From: Pseudochryseolinea flava
GTDB lineage: Bacteria > Bacteroidota > Bacteroidia > Cytophagales > Cyclobacteriaceae
Reading direction: 5' to 3'
DNA: 64,000 nucleotides
Assembly (NCBI RefSeq): GCF_003286915.1
Contig: NZ_QMFY01000010.1
Span: 124,001 to 188,000, forward strand
The notes beneath the pieces were generated by a model. That model was not told the DNA's origin. It searched no databases and worked only from the letters and a program-made list of their open reading frames with translations. Below, in pieces: positions 1 through 9,569 of the stretch. The position numbers and the translations under genes were made by a program. Within the stretch, counting starts at the first letter, position 1. Each line of letters starts with the position of its first letter.

Positions 1-1440
1 TTCGTAAAACGGCATGTTCATGAAGTGCATTTGCTCATCTGGTATACCAACATAACGTCCGCCGGCTTTTGCTTCCCCACGACGTATGAGTCCTTTGATG
101 GCCATCACTTCCGGGCTATCGTTTTGTCCAGGACCTTTCTTCTTAATTGAATCAACAACTTGTTTGTAGAATTTCTCACCATCGTCTTTGCTCAATCCGA
201 ATTGCGAATTGAAATCGCGAACGAAATCTGCAAAACGCACAGCGTCGTCGTCAAAAACGGCAATGTTTCCAGAAGTCTGGTAAGCGACATGCACTTCATG
301 ACCTTGATCAACGAGTCTGATGAAAGTACCGCCCATCGAGATAACGTCGTCATCGGGGTGCGGCGAAAAGATGATAACCTTTTTCGGGAAAGGCGTAGCG
401 CGTTCAGGGCGATGTGTATCATCCGCATTCGGCTTCCCACCTGGCCATCCTGTGATTGTATGTTGAAGGAAATTAAAAACTTTAATGTTAACCTGATAAG
501 CTGATCCGTATTCTGTAATGATATCGCCCATACCATGCTCCATGTAGTCATGGTTAGTCAATTTCAACACTGGCTTTTGGATGGTCTGACATAACCAAAC
601 AACCGCTTTGCGAATTAGCGTTTCGTTCCAGTCGATGCTGTCAAGTACCCATGGTGTTTTGATACGAACAAGTTCAGACGAAGCTGCCTCATCCAACACA
701 ACTAAACAGTTGTCGTGCTTTTGGAGGAACGACGACGGAATTTGATCCGTAATCGGACCTTCTACCGCTTTCTTAATTACGCGTGCTTTACCTTCACCCC
801 ACGCCATCATGATGGTGCGCTTCGCTTTGAGGATTGTACCAACCCCCATTGTGATGGCTTTACGCGGAACATTTTCTTCACCAAAGAAATCACTCGCTGC
901 ATCGATGCGCGTAACTTGATCGAGTGTTACGAGACGCGTAAAAGATTTTTCCGTAGAACCTGGTTCGTTAAAACCGATGTGTCCTGTTCTACCAATACCA
1001 AGAACTTGGATATCGATACCACCGAGGTCGTCAATTTTCTTCTCATAGTTACGGCAATATTCTGCGACTTGCTCTTTTGGCAATGTCCCATCCGGGATGT
1101 GAACATTTTGTTTTGGGATGTCGATGTGATTAAAGAGGTGTTCGTTCATAAAGCGCACGTAACTCTGCAGGGAGTCTGGCGGCATTGGAAAGTATTCATC
1201 GAGGTTAAAAGTGAATACGTTTTTAAAGGAAAGTCCCTCCTTTTTATGCATTCTAACGAGCTCAGCGTAAACCCTTGTCGGGGTTGATCCTGTTGCAAGG
1301 CCAAGCACAACATGCTTACCATCAGATGCGCGTTTTTTGATCAAATCGGCGATTTCTTTCGCCACAAATGCAGACGCATCTTCAGAGCCTTTAAAGATCT
1401 TGACAGGAATTTTTTCGAAAGCTGTAAGGTCGTTATTCAT
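1..1440 (-). CDS. nagB: glucosamine-6-phosphate deaminase fused to LmbE/PIG-L-type domain (3' part missing)
   Basis: The 480 codons visible read leftward from ATG at 1440 and run off the window, so the C-terminus is missing. The first ~270 residues are a NagB isomerase/deaminase, which converts glucosamine-6-phosphate to fructose-6-phosphate plus ammonia: GLATGSTPT phosphate loop, FNLDEY, and GIGRTGHIGFNEPGS. From about residue 375 a second domain begins with HPDDDVISMGG, the metal-binding signature of LmbE/PIG-L deacetylases. Such a two-domain protein of roughly 640 residues is common in Bacteroidota and suggests coupled N-deacetylation and deamination of amino sugars (inference). The Asp found in E. 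coli NagB at the GIGxDGH position is Thr here. It is divergent from the GSCFA gene, with 85 bp between. The track has no entry for it because the frame is open at the edge. Confidence 0.93.
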   Translation of the reverse strand, partial: MNNDLTAFEKIPVKIFKGSEDASAFVAKEIADLIKKRASDGKHVVLGLATGSTPTRVYAELVRMHKKEGLSFKNVFTFNLDEYFPMPPDSLQSYVRFMNEHLFNHIDIPKQNVHIPDGTLPKEQVAEYCRNYEKKIDDLGGIDIQVLGIGRTGHIGFNEPGSTEKSFTRLVTLDQVTRIDAASDFFGEENVPRKAITMGVGTILKAKRTIMMAWGEGKARVIKKAVEGPITDQIPSSFLQKHDNCLVVLDEAASSELVRIKTPWVLDSIDWNETLIRKAVVWLCQTIQKPVLKLTNHDYMEHGMGDIITEYGSAYQVNIKVFNFLQHTITGWPGGKPNADDTHRPERATPFPKKVIIFSPHPDDDVISMGGTFIRLVDQGHEVHVAYQTSGNIAVFDDDAVRFADFVRDFNSQFGLSKDDGEKFYKQVVDSIKKKGPGQNDSPEVMAIKGLIRRGEAKAGGRYVGIPDEQMHFMNMPFYE

Positions 1441-1525
1441 ATTTTTGAGGTATTAGGATGATTGATTATCATAACAAAGTATCAGAAAAAGTGCGAAATT
1501 TTCAAGTGTTTGCGATAACATATTT

Positions 1526-2506
1526 ATGACTGACTTTCGAACAATTGTTAGGTCGAAGCCTGAAAAGGCCACTTTCGGCCTCCATGACAAGATTTTCACC
1601 ACAGGATCGTGTTTTGCCGAAGCGATTGGATCGCGACTTGCCGCATCGTGTGTGGACACACACAACAATGCGTTTGGAACGACCTATAATCCGCACTCTA
1701 TTCATAAGAATTTGAGGCAAGCCATAGCCAACAAACTCCCTCCACCAACAAGCTACCTCGTGGCCCATGATATCCACCTGAATTTCGATTTTCATTCAAC
1801 AATCTCTGCGATGGATAAAGTGACGCTTACCAACACCTTAACCGACACTATCGAACGTAGTCATCGCGCGATTAAAAATGCCCAATGGCTTTTGATCACC
1901 TACGGTACAGCGTGGGTCTACCGGCTGCGTGAAACTGGCGAGATTGTATCGAACTGTCACAAACAGCCTGGAGCCATGTTCGAAAAATCATTGCTGCCGC
2001 AAAAGGACTTTATAGAATCGTTCGATGAATGTTATCAAGCATTAAAAGCATGCAATCCATCGATTAAAATAATCGTTACCGTAAGTCCGGTAAGGCACAT
2101 TAAAGATACCATCGAACTCAACGGCGTGAGTAAGGCGATATTGCGGCTAAGTTGCCACACCATTTGCGAGCAGTATCCAGATGTTTGGTATTTTCCGGCC
2201 TACGAAATCATGATGGACGACTTACGAGATTACCGCTTCTATGCGCAAGACATGCTTCATCCCACGCAAACAGCCGAGGATTACATCTGGGATAATTTTA
2301 TAGCACGGTTTGCTGACAACAACTTCAAGCAGTTTTATCCTCAATGGCGCGCGGTGCAAATGGCATTAAAGCATCGCCCATTTCATCCGCAGTCGACCGG
2401 GCATCAAATTTTCATCAGAGATACTATCCGCAAGTTGGAAGAACTAAGCGCCTATATTAATGTTGATAAGGAAATTGACATGCTTACCTCTCAACTGATC
2501 AAATGA
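1526..2506 (+). CDS. GSCFA family protein
   Basis: A 326-residue soluble protein with the family signature FTTGSCFAEAIGSRL near residue 30, which names the GSCFA domain and covers most of the length. The family is related to SGNH/GDSL hydrolases; the Ser of GSC would be the nucleophile and the C-terminal D-x-x-H (residues ~254-257, QDMLHP) fits a catalytic Asp-His pair. The substrate is not known; an esterase acting on cell-surface glycans or lipids is only a guess. No signal peptide is visible. It is followed 26 bp later by the DUF255 protein on the same strand, so the two are probably co-transcribed. Confidence 0.88.
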   Translation: MTDFRTIVRSKPEKATFGLHDKIFTTGSCFAEAIGSRLAASCVDTHNNAFGTTYNPHSIHKNLRQAIANKLPPPTSYLVAHDIHLNFDFHSTISAMDKVTLTNTLTDTIERSHRAIKNAQWLLITYGTAWVYRLRETGEIVSNCHKQPGAMFEKSLLPQKDFIESFDECYQALKACNPSIKIIVTVSPVRHIKDTIELNGVSKAILRLSCHTICEQYPDVWYFPAYEIMMDDLRDYRFYAQDMLHPTQTAEDYIWDNFIARFADNNFKQFYPQWRAVQMALKHRPFHPQSTGHQIFIRDTIRKLEELSAYINVDKEIDMLTSQLIK

Positions 2507-2532
2507 AAAGTTCGCCACGCTAATCACGCATT

Positions 2533-4578
2533 ATGAAACATCAGCCGAACAGACTCATAAACGCAAGTTCACCTTATTTACTACAGCACGCACATAACCC
2601 GGTTGACTGGTATGAATGGGGTGAAGAAGCACTTGCCAAAGCACAGGCAGAGGATAAACCAATATTGGTGAGCATTGGATATTCATCGTGCCATTGGTGT
2701 CATGTGATGGAACGCGAATCCTTCGAGCAAGAAGCGATCGCGAAAGTGATGAACGATTATTTTGTGTGTATTAAAGTAGACCGAGAAGAGCGTCCAGATA
2801 TCGATCAGATTTATATGGATGCAGTTCAAGCTTTAGGCGTGAATGGCGGATGGCCTCTCAATGTATTTCTCACACCTCAGCAAAAGCCGTTCTTCGGCGG
2901 AACCTACTTTGCACCGAGCTCATGGACGCAAGTACTCACCAACATTGACAAGGCTTTTAAGCTGAACCGACAACAAATCGAAGATACGAGTGAAGAATTA
3001 CGACTTCATTTGCTCCGGTCGGAGGTTGAGCGTTTTGTTCAGAAACCCAATGATTCAGACTTGCTACAAGATCTCCATCAGTCGTACGAAAAATTAGAAA
3101 GCAATTTTGATTCGATATGGGGTGGCATGGATCGTGCGCCGAAATTCATCATGCCATCGGTGTGGTTATATCTACTGCGCTACTATTACCTGACGCTGAA
3201 CAAGACCGCGTTGGATCATATTCTACTCACCTTAAAGCGCATTGGCATGGGTGGTATTTACGATCAAGCCGGTGGTGGTTTTGCAAGATATTCAGTAGAC
3301 CAATATTGGTTTGCGCCGCACTTCGAAAAGATGCTCTATGACAATGCGCAGCTCGTCACACTCTATTCTGAAGCGTACCGACTAACACAAGACGAATCGT
3401 TTAAGACCATTGTTTATGAAACGTTAGCATGGCTTGACCGCGAGATGACCCACAGCAGTGGCGGCTTCTACTCGGCGCTCGATGCTGATAGCGAAGGCAT
3501 CGAAGGCAAGTTTTATTGCTGGACGCAGCCTGAGTTCAACGAGGTACTGGGTGATGATGCCGCCCTTGTTGGTGACTATTACCGAATGATGGACGATGGC
3601 AATTGGGAACATGGAATGAACATTTTGATGCGCGAAAAGTCAGACGAAGTTTTTCTGATGAATCATCAACTTCAGCCAGAAGCATGGTCGAAAATTTTAG
3701 AAAAGGCAAAGAAGGCTATGATGGAGCGACGTGCTTCAAGAGTGCGCCCTGGGCTTGATGATAAAATAATCACCAGTTGGAATGCCATGATGATCTCGGG
3801 TTTGGTTCAAGCGCACAAGGCCTTTCGTGAGGAAGCGTTTCTAACAAAGGCCGTTGCAGCCATCCGATTCTTAGAGAACGAGCTGATTGATGGCGCTGTG
3901 ATATTCCGCTCATTCAAAGACAAACGATCGAATGTGCATGCATTTCTGGATGACTATGCTTTCGTGATCCGCGCTTATATCGATCTCTATACTGTCACCT
4001 TTGATGCGTATTATCTGAAGCGCGCTGTATACTTTATGAATTACACGATCACACAGTTTTATGATACGAAGGATGGCTTTTTCTTTTACACAGCGGAGGT
4101 TTCACCGGCATTGATCGCCCGTAAGAAAGAAATTTTTGACAATGTGATTCCATCGTCGAACAGTGTGATGGCGCAAAATCTTCATCATCTGGGTATCTTG
4201 GCAGATCGCGACGACTGGAAGCATATAGCCGAAACGATGAGTGGATCTCTTGCGCATTTGGTTGTAGGTGAACCCAATTATATGAGCCACTGGGGAATCG
4301 TGCTGATGGAAGTACGAAATGGAATGTCTGAGGTGGCCGTTGTGGGCAAGGAATGTGCGGATACAGCCGCTCAGTTAAATGCTACCTACAATCCATTCAT
4401 GCTTACGATGGGAATGGAAAAAGAAAGCGAGCTTCCGTTACTCGAAGGTAAAATTGCCCTCGACGACAAGACCACGATTTATGTTTGCTATAACAAATCC
4501 TGTAGGTTACCGGTACACCGGATCTCGGATGCATTGGACCAGATCATCTCGAAACATCCCGCGGCGCTTCGACATTGA
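2533..4578 (+). CDS. thioredoxin domain-containing protein (DUF255/YyaL, SPATA20-like)
   Basis: A 681-residue protein of the usual length for the YyaL/SPATA20 family. The N-terminal thioredoxin-fold domain (about residues 1-165) opens with [19 protein letters not shown] and carries a SCHWCHVM motif with a CxxC pair. The rest is an alpha/alpha-toroid domain resembling N-acylglucosamine 2-epimerase or glycosidase folds ([32 protein letters not shown]). The family is widespread but its reaction is unknown. No signal peptide is seen, so it should be cytoplasmic. It lies 26 bp after the GSCFA gene, in the same direction. Confidence 0.93.
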   Translation: MKHQPNRLINASSPYLLQHAHNPVDWYEWGEEALAKAQAEDKPILVSIGYSSCHWCHVMERESFEQEAIAKVMNDYFVCIKVDREERPDIDQIYMDAVQALGVNGGWPLNVFLTPQQKPFFGGTYFAPSSWTQVLTNIDKAFKLNRQQIEDTSEELRLHLLRSEVERFVQKPNDSDLLQDLHQSYEKLESNFDSIWGGMDRAPKFIMPSVWLYLLRYYYLTLNKTALDHILLTLKRIGMGGIYDQAGGGFARYSVDQYWFAPHFEKMLYDNAQLVTLYSEAYRLTQDESFKTIVYETLAWLDREMTHSSGGFYSALDADSEGIEGKFYCWTQPEFNEVLGDDAALVGDYYRMMDDGNWEHGMNILMREKSDEVFLMNHQLQPEAWSKILEKAKKAMMERRASRVRPGLDDKIITSWNAMMISGLVQAHKAFREEAFLTKAVAAIRFLENELIDGAVIFRSFKDKRSNVHAFLDDYAFVIRAYIDLYTVTFDAYYLKRAVYFMNYTITQFYDTKDGFFFYTAEVSPALIARKKEIFDNVIPSSNSVMAQNLHHLGILADRDDWKHIAETMSGSLAHLVVGEPNYMSHWGIVLMEVRNGMSEVAVVGKECADTAAQLNATYNPFMLTMGMEKESELPLLEGKIALDDKTTIYVCYNKSCRLPVHRISDALDQIISKHPAALRH

Positions 4579-4602
4579 TAAAATTTAGTATTTTCGCCAT
4601 GC

Positions 4603-5370
4603 ATGAGTAATCCTGTTACCCCTCAGCCTACACCAGGCAAGTCCAAACCTGAGTCTTCCTCAGAAAAAGGCTTCTTACATAACTTCCCTCGCACCGCATA
4701 TTATTTACGGCTAGCGAAGTACTTCATTCTCAGTTGTATCATTTTGACACTTCTTGAAATCGGCTATGCCTACTGGCTAATCAGCTCACGGTGGCATCTG
4801 TTTCTGGACCGTTCAGATATGACGCGTCTAACCAATGAGATCAACGCTTCCGCTGAACCTGTTAACGCTAAGTTCATGGAAGTATACACGAAACTTTTTC
4901 CCAACCACGTGCATACATCGCTGAGCCAACAGATATTTATCAACTATGGGCAACGCATCCTCCTGCGACATACAGACATCGACGATAAGCCACACTGCTT
5001 CTGCGACATGGTGTACGATATTCAGATTGTTCAGAACGACGAACTTGCTACCATCGAGTGGGATGGTCGCTTACAAGATCTTGAATATGGATTTGGTATC
5101 GAAAAATTCACCACGCCCGAAAAGTGTTTCAACTATGTGATGAACTATCGCATTGCAGAGTTAACCAATAAGATCAACGAAAGCGGACGATTCAAGCACC
5201 TGCAAAAGCCAATGGATGAGTATGGTGATGAAGATTTTATTGAGTTCATCATCATGTTTAAATCGAAACGAAAAATTACACGCTATAAAAACATTCATCT
5301 GTTCGAACGTGAAATGGAAGGTTACAAGCGTAAATTGGCACACGCGCGTGCTGCCGAAAGCGTTTCATAA
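4603..5370 (+). CDS. single-pass membrane protein of unknown function
   Basis: 255 residues; I recognise no family. The first ~30 residues are Pro/Ser/Lys rich (PQPTPGKSKPESSSEKG), then comes one hydrophobic segment at about residues 40-62 (FILSCIILTLLEIGYAYWLI). The remaining ~190 residues are mixed alpha/beta, without Cys motifs except a CFCDM stretch near residue 128. The topology would be a short cytoplasmic N-terminus and a periplasmic C-terminal domain (inference). It starts 24 bp after the DUF255 gene and precedes priA by 63 bp, so it may be in the same transcription unit as both. Confidence 0.75.
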   Translation: MSNPVTPQPTPGKSKPESSSEKGFLHNFPRTAYYLRLAKYFILSCIILTLLEIGYAYWLISSRWHLFLDRSDMTRLTNEINASAEPVNAKFMEVYTKLFPNHVHTSLSQQIFINYGQRILLRHTDIDDKPHCFCDMVYDIQIVQNDELATIEWDGRLQDLEYGFGIEKFTTPEKCFNYVMNYRIAELTNKINESGRFKHLQKPMDEYGDEDFIEFIIMFKSKRKITRYKNIHLFEREMEGYKRKLAHARAAESVS

Positions 5371-5433
5371 AAATCGCTCGCACATTTCTTTCTTCGGTTT
5401 TATTTAGTTGATTGAGTCCTTTCTCTTTACAGG

Positions 5434-7947
5434 ATGCAGACAGACGCATTTGGGCCTGAACTACCGTTAGAGCGTACCACACGCTTCGCCGAATTGCTCC
5501 TACCTGTCCCAATTCCAAAACTTTTCACCTATCGTGTGCCGCATATTCTTCAGGACAGCGTGCAGCAAGGACAACGCGCCATTGTTCAGTTCGGCGATAG
5601 GAAAATTATCACGGGTGTTATCATCAACATTCATGAAACGCCGCCGAAAGATTACGAAGCAAAATATATTTTAGAAGTACTCGATCATCAGCCTGTTGTT
5701 ACGCCTGTACAGTTAAAGTTCTTTCAATGGATCGCCGACTACTATGCATGCACAACTGGTGAGGTCTTAAATGCGGCACTTCCTGCAGGATTAAAACTTT
5801 CGAGCGAGTCACGTGTTCAACTACATCCTGCTTTTAACTTAGACGAAAGTGACCAACCATTTTCTGAAAAAGAATTAATCGTACTCAAGCGTCTGTCACA
5901 CGAGGCCCTCACCTATACCGAAATTTCAAAATTACTCGGTGTGAAACACCTCTACAGCATATTGAAATCGCTGGCAGGCAAAGAAGCCATTATTCTTTTC
6001 GAGGAAATAAAAGATAAGTTCAAGCCAAAAACTGAAAAGCGGATCCGGCTACAACCGGAGTATGCGATTGCGTCAGCGTTGGAAAAACTCTTTGAAACGC
6101 TAGCATCAAAACCGAAGCAAGAGGCCGTGCTACTCCGTTATTTGCAAGAGGTTCCTGTCCTTTCAGATAGCGCCCGAAACAGAAATGGGATAGCGAAGAA
6201 AGATCTCATCGATGAAGAGATCTCAGAATCGTCACTCGCCACGTTGATAAAAAATAAAATTTTAGAAGAATTTGAAATCGTTGTTTCCCGCTTTGCTGAG
6301 CTGGAAGCCGGTGAAGCGCCACCAATACATCTAAGCGCAGATCAGCAACACGCGCTCAACGCGACACTTCAGGCGTTCAGTACACACCAAAACAATTTGT
6401 TGCATGGTGTGACGGGGAGTGGAAAAACCGCGATATACATCAACTTGATCAAGCAAGCCTTAGAAGGAGGATCACAAGTATTGTATCTGCTGCCCGAGAT
6501 CGCTCTTACAACGCAGATTGTTCATCGCCTTAAGAAAGTTTTTGGTGCAGCCATGGGCATCTACCACTCACGTTTTTCCGACAACGAGCGTGTCGAAGTT
6601 TGGAATGGTGTGTTGAGTGGAAAATTTAAATTTATTGTCGGGGTTCGCTCATCTATATTTCTTCCTTTTGACAATCTAGGCCTGATCATCATTGACGAAG
6701 AGCACGACGCATCTTACAAACAACAAGAGCCGGCGCCACGATACCACGCACGCGACGCTGCCATGATGATGGCACACTTTCAACATGCAAAGGTATTACT
6801 CGGATCGGCAACACCGTCTGTCGAGACATTCTATCACGCCCAAGAAGGACGCTACGGTTATGTTCGGTTAGATAAACGTTTTGGCGAAGCGCAACTGCCA
6901 GCAATGGTATTGGCCGACATGGGCATCGAACGAAAAAGTAAAACGATCAAAGGTGAGTTTTCGGGCCTTTTGCTTCGTAACATTGATGAAGCACTGAAGA
7001 AAAGCGAACAAGTTATCATCTTTCAGAATCGCCGCGGCTACTCCCCTGTTGTCAATTGTGAAGACTGTGGATGGGTACCAAAGTGCGTGAACTGTGCCGT
7101 GAGTCTTACTTATCATCAGTTTCGTCATGCGTTAGTTTGTCACTATTGCGGCTATAAAGAATCACTTCCTGAAAAATGTCCGACGTGTACTTCTCCCCGG
7201 CTAAAGACTGTCGGCTACGGTACCGAAAAAATTGAAGAAGAACTGTCGCTTCATTTTCCTGAGGCCAATGTTCAACGCATGGATCTTGATACGACACGTT
7301 CAAAGACGGGCTACGAATCAATTATCGACCAATTCGAAAAAGGAGAAACCAATATTCTGGTCGGCACACAAATGGTAACGAAGGGACTTGATTTCGATCA
7401 CGTTAGTTTGGTAGGAATATTCAATGTCGACAGAATGATTCACTTTCCAGATTTTAGATCTTATGAGCGTGCATTTCAGTTAGTCACACAAGTAAGTGGG
7501 CGCGCAGGACGACGAGAGAAGCCGGGCACGGTTATTCTTCAAACCTCCGACACGGAGCATCCGCTGCTAAAGTTAATCATCGAACATAATTACACGGACT
7601 TCTATCGCATTGAATTAGCCGATCGCAAGCAACATGAATATCCACCATTTTCACGACTGATCGAAGTAACGCTGAAGCATACTGACAAAAAGATATGTAA
7701 AGCTGCCGCCGTACAACTTACCGATACACTAAAAAATTCACTTGGTGGTATTCGTGTGATGGGCCCGGGGGAACCGATGATCTCCAAGATCAGGAACCAG
7801 TTTCTGATGAGTATCCTGGTAAAAATTCCGCGCGGAAAAACAGATCTTCAGCAAACTAAAAACAGCATCCTTTCAAAAATTGGGTTCTTGGTGAAGGAGA
7901 AAGAATATCGGAGTGTGAGGGTGATTGTGGATGTTGATCCGGTTTAG
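5434..7947 (+). CDS. priA: primosomal protein N' (replication restart helicase)
   Basis: 837 residues, typical of Bacteroidota PriA. It recognises stalled forks and reloads the replicative helicase. Visible in order: the N-terminal 3'-DNA-binding domain (FAELLLPVPIPKLFTYRVP), a winged-helix region at ~150-200, Walker A GVTGSGKT at about residue 327, a DEEH box (IIIDEEHDASYK), an eight-cysteine zinc-binding insert between about residues 545 and 590 (CEDCGWVPKCVNC then CHYCGY and CPTC), and helicase motifs GTQMVTKGLDFDHV and QVSGRAGR. All key residues are present. The start follows a 63-bp gap after the membrane protein gene. Confidence 0.97.
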   Translation: MQTDAFGPELPLERTTRFAELLLPVPIPKLFTYRVPHILQDSVQQGQRAIVQFGDRKIITGVIINIHETPPKDYEAKYILEVLDHQPVVTPVQLKFFQWIADYYACTTGEVLNAALPAGLKLSSESRVQLHPAFNLDESDQPFSEKELIVLKRLSHEALTYTEISKLLGVKHLYSILKSLAGKEAIILFEEIKDKFKPKTEKRIRLQPEYAIASALEKLFETLASKPKQEAVLLRYLQEVPVLSDSARNRNGIAKKDLIDEEISESSLATLIKNKILEEFEIVVSRFAELEAGEAPPIHLSADQQHALNATLQAFSTHQNNLLHGVTGSGKTAIYINLIKQALEGGSQVLYLLPEIALTTQIVHRLKKVFGAAMGIYHSRFSDNERVEVWNGVLSGKFKFIVGVRSSIFLPFDNLGLIIIDEEHDASYKQQEPAPRYHARDAAMMMAHFQHAKVLLGSATPSVETFYHAQEGRYGYVRLDKRFGEAQLPAMVLADMGIERKSKTIKGEFSGLLLRNIDEALKKSEQVIIFQNRRGYSPVVNCEDCGWVPKCVNCAVSLTYHQFRHALVCHYCGYKESLPEKCPTCTSPRLKTVGYGTEKIEEELSLHFPEANVQRMDLDTTRSKTGYESIIDQFEKGETNILVGTQMVTKGLDFDHVSLVGIFNVDRMIHFPDFRSYERAFQLVTQVSGRAGRREKPGTVILQTSDTEHPLLKLIIEHNYTDFYRIELADRKQHEYPPFSRLIEVTLKHTDKKICKAAAVQLTDTLKNSLGGIRVMGPGEPMISKIRNQFLMSILVKIPRGKTDLQQTKNSILSKIGFLVKEKEYRSVRVIVDVDPV

Positions 7948-7963
7948 TCTCTGGGAAAAGTTC

Positions 7964-8153
7964 GTTGATCGTTAATCGTTAAAAGTTAAAAGTTAATCGT
8001 GAAAGTCCTTCAAGAGGACATCATTGCGCGGCTGGCCCTTTAGTGCGTTGGCGTGCATATTCGTTAATCGTTAATCGTTAATCGTTAATCGTTAATCGTT
8101 AAAAGTTAAAAGTTAAAAGTTAAAAGTTAAAAGTTAAAAGTTAATCGTGAAAG
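7964..8153. repeat. two arrays of 7-bp tandem repeats (GTTAATC / GTTAAAA)
   Basis: The gap after priA contains two arrays with an exact 7-bp period. At 7964-8005 the units are GTTGATC, GTTAATC, two GTTAAAA, GTTAATC, GTGAAAG. At 8063-8153 there are five GTTAATC, six GTTAAAA, one GTTAATC and GTGAAAG. Each array is followed by AGTCCTTCA and then ATTGCGCG, so the second looks like an expanded copy of the first. No reading frame crosses it sensibly. Arrays of the same period with other units lie at 35.9, 40.3, 43.2 and 56.0 kb. Confidence 0.95.
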
Positions 8154-8178
8154 TCCTTCATTGCGCGATTTTTTTTAC

Positions 8179-8215
8179 AAAAAAAAAGCTGAAAATCATT
8201 CGTGACTTTCAGCTT
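8179..8215 (-). terminator. rho-independent terminator of the DUF2807 gene
   Basis: On the minus strand a 9-bp stem (AAGCTGAAA pairing with TTTCAGCTT, arms at 8187-8195 and 8207-8215) is followed by a run of nine Ts. It sits 26 bp past the stop of the DUF2807 gene, and its orientation fits that gene rather than priA. Confidence 0.85.
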
Positions 8216-8241
8216 CTCTACCTCAAGGTGAGGCTTATGTA

Positions 8242-8931
8242 TTAATTCGATTTCTTGACAGAGCCGCCAGAGCTAGAGTTTGTCATTTGTTTGCTGGGGT
8301 TGCCATGGTAGCGAATGGTTCCACCACTGCTGGCTTGGGCATCGATGCTTTCTTTTGCATTAACCTTTAGCGATCCGCCGCTACTTGCTTCAGCTTCTAC
8401 AGATTCCGCTTCGAGGTCATACGCATTTACTTGTCCGCCGCTGCTTGCATCCGCTTGAAGTTCCGTAGTGTGACCTTGTAAATCTATCTGTCCAGCACTC
8501 GAAGCACCCGCAGAGACTGTCGTCGCATCGACGGAGATTTCAATACTACCACCACTTGATGCATGAAGGTCCAAGTTTCTGGATTTGATGACTGCGTCAG
8601 CAAAGATGTTTCCGCCAGAGCTCGCTGAGAGTTTATCGATCGTGACATAAGTCACATATACCTTGACGCTAAGTTTAGCGCGCATACCATGCGTACCGTC
8701 TTTCATTTCCACCTTTAAATAGCTTCCTGAAATTTCGGTTATCACGTTCTCTGGTTTTGTACCCGTTACTTCCACCCTTGCACTTTCCTTGTCTCCCTTT
8801 TTAAGGTATACATCGATTCCCTCAGAGACCTTCACACCGGAAAAGGATCCTAGTGTACGGGTCTGTGTTTCTTGTGCCATAGCAGGCAAAGTCACCATTA
8901 CCAGGAGGGCCACTAACCATAAGTTCTTCAT
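8242..8931 (-). CDS. head GIN domain (DUF2807) secreted protein
   Basis: 229 residues with a signal peptide (MKNLWLVALLVMVTLPAMAQ, cleavage after about residue 19). The mature part starts with GVKVSEGIDVYLKKGD, the hallmark of the DUF2807 putative auto-transporter adhesin head (GIN) domain, and continues as a right-handed beta-helix-like series in which SSGG recurs about every 20 residues. Such proteins are common and often multi-copy in Bacteroidota, exported to the periplasm or outer membrane. Binding partner and role are unknown. It is monocistronic between priA (convergent) and the TerB-like gene (divergent). Confidence 0.9.
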   Translation of the reverse strand: MKNLWLVALLVMVTLPAMAQETQTRTLGSFSGVKVSEGIDVYLKKGDKESARVEVTGTKPENVITEISGSYLKVEMKDGTHGMRAKLSVKVYVTYVTIDKLSASSGGNIFADAVIKSRNLDLHASSGGSIEISVDATTVSAGASSAGQIDLQGHTTELQADASSGGQVNAYDLEAESVEAEASSGGSLKVNAKESIDAQASSGGTIRYHGNPSKQMTNSSSGGSVKKSN

Positions 8932-9089
8932 AGTATTTTCTAATTTGACCTAAAGACAGCCTGCAAATATAAGGGTTGCATCGCGGGTTTAAGCCTACCA
9001 ATTATTTTGTTGATGTACCAAAACATTGTATTTTACACATAAATTCATAGTCTATTTTTTAAAATTTGCACCTCTAACCAACGAGCTCT

Positions 9090-9494
9090 ATGATTTTTGA
9101 CAAAAAAGCCGAACTAAACGTACTGATCAATCTCGCTGCAAGCGATAAATCCGTTGCCGATCGTGAATCTAAACTCATCTATGCCATTGCTAAAGCAAAT
9201 GGTATCAGCAAAGAAGAAGTTGAACAAATGATTAGCAATCCGAAGCCTATTGCTAACATCAATAGCTTAACGCAAGACGAAAAATTTGAACACCTCTATT
9301 ACTTGATTCAACTCATGAAAATGGATGGCCAGGTTTTCCGTAGCGAGGTAGTTTTCTGTGAGCAAATCGCCAACAAACTTGGATACAAAAAAGGTGTTGT
9401 TGCTGAAATCAGCCAGCACGTGTATAGCGATCCTTCTATCACTGCTGATCGTGACATGATCAAAACAAAGGCGGATAAGTTCTTGAAGAATTAG
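9090..9494 (+). CDS. TerB-like domain protein
   Basis: 134 residues, nearly all helical, matching the TerB/TerB-like (tellurite resistance/DjlA) fold: two halves, LNVLINLAASDKSVADRESKLI and YYLIQLMKMDGQVFRSEVVF, each with the acidic D-x-x-x-x-x-x-E type helix pair. These small proteins are thought to bind metal through conserved acidic residues. A tellurite phenotype should not be inferred from the name. No ter operon neighbours are present; the gene stands alone with its own terminator. Confidence 0.78.
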   Translation: MIFDKKAELNVLINLAASDKSVADRESKLIYAIAKANGISKEEVEQMISNPKPIANINSLTQDEKFEHLYYLIQLMKMDGQVFRSEVVFCEQIANKLGYKKGVVAEISQHVYSDPSITADRDMIKTKADKFLKN

Positions 9495-9512
9495 TTTATC
9501 CCTTGCCGGATA

Positions 9513-9553
9513 AAAAAAGCCATCCTGATGATAAAATCCGGATGGCTTTTTTA
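9513..9553. terminator. bidirectional terminator between TerB-like and DUF1573 genes
   Basis: A symmetrical hairpin: seven As then GCCATCC at 9513-9526, a 14-bp loop, GGATGGC then six Ts at 9541-9553. It serves the TerB-like gene on the plus strand and the DUF1573 gene on the minus strand, which converge here. Confidence 0.9.
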
Positions 9554-9569
9554 TGATGCTTACTTTAGT

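Noticed and set aside
715-1287. 190-codon plus-strand frame
   Set aside because: It lies opposite the nagB fusion gene, whose protein shows clear motifs through this stretch; the plus frame has no recognisable domain.
9090-9494. tellurite resistance locus
   Set aside because: Only a lone TerB-like domain; no terZACDEF genes nearby.
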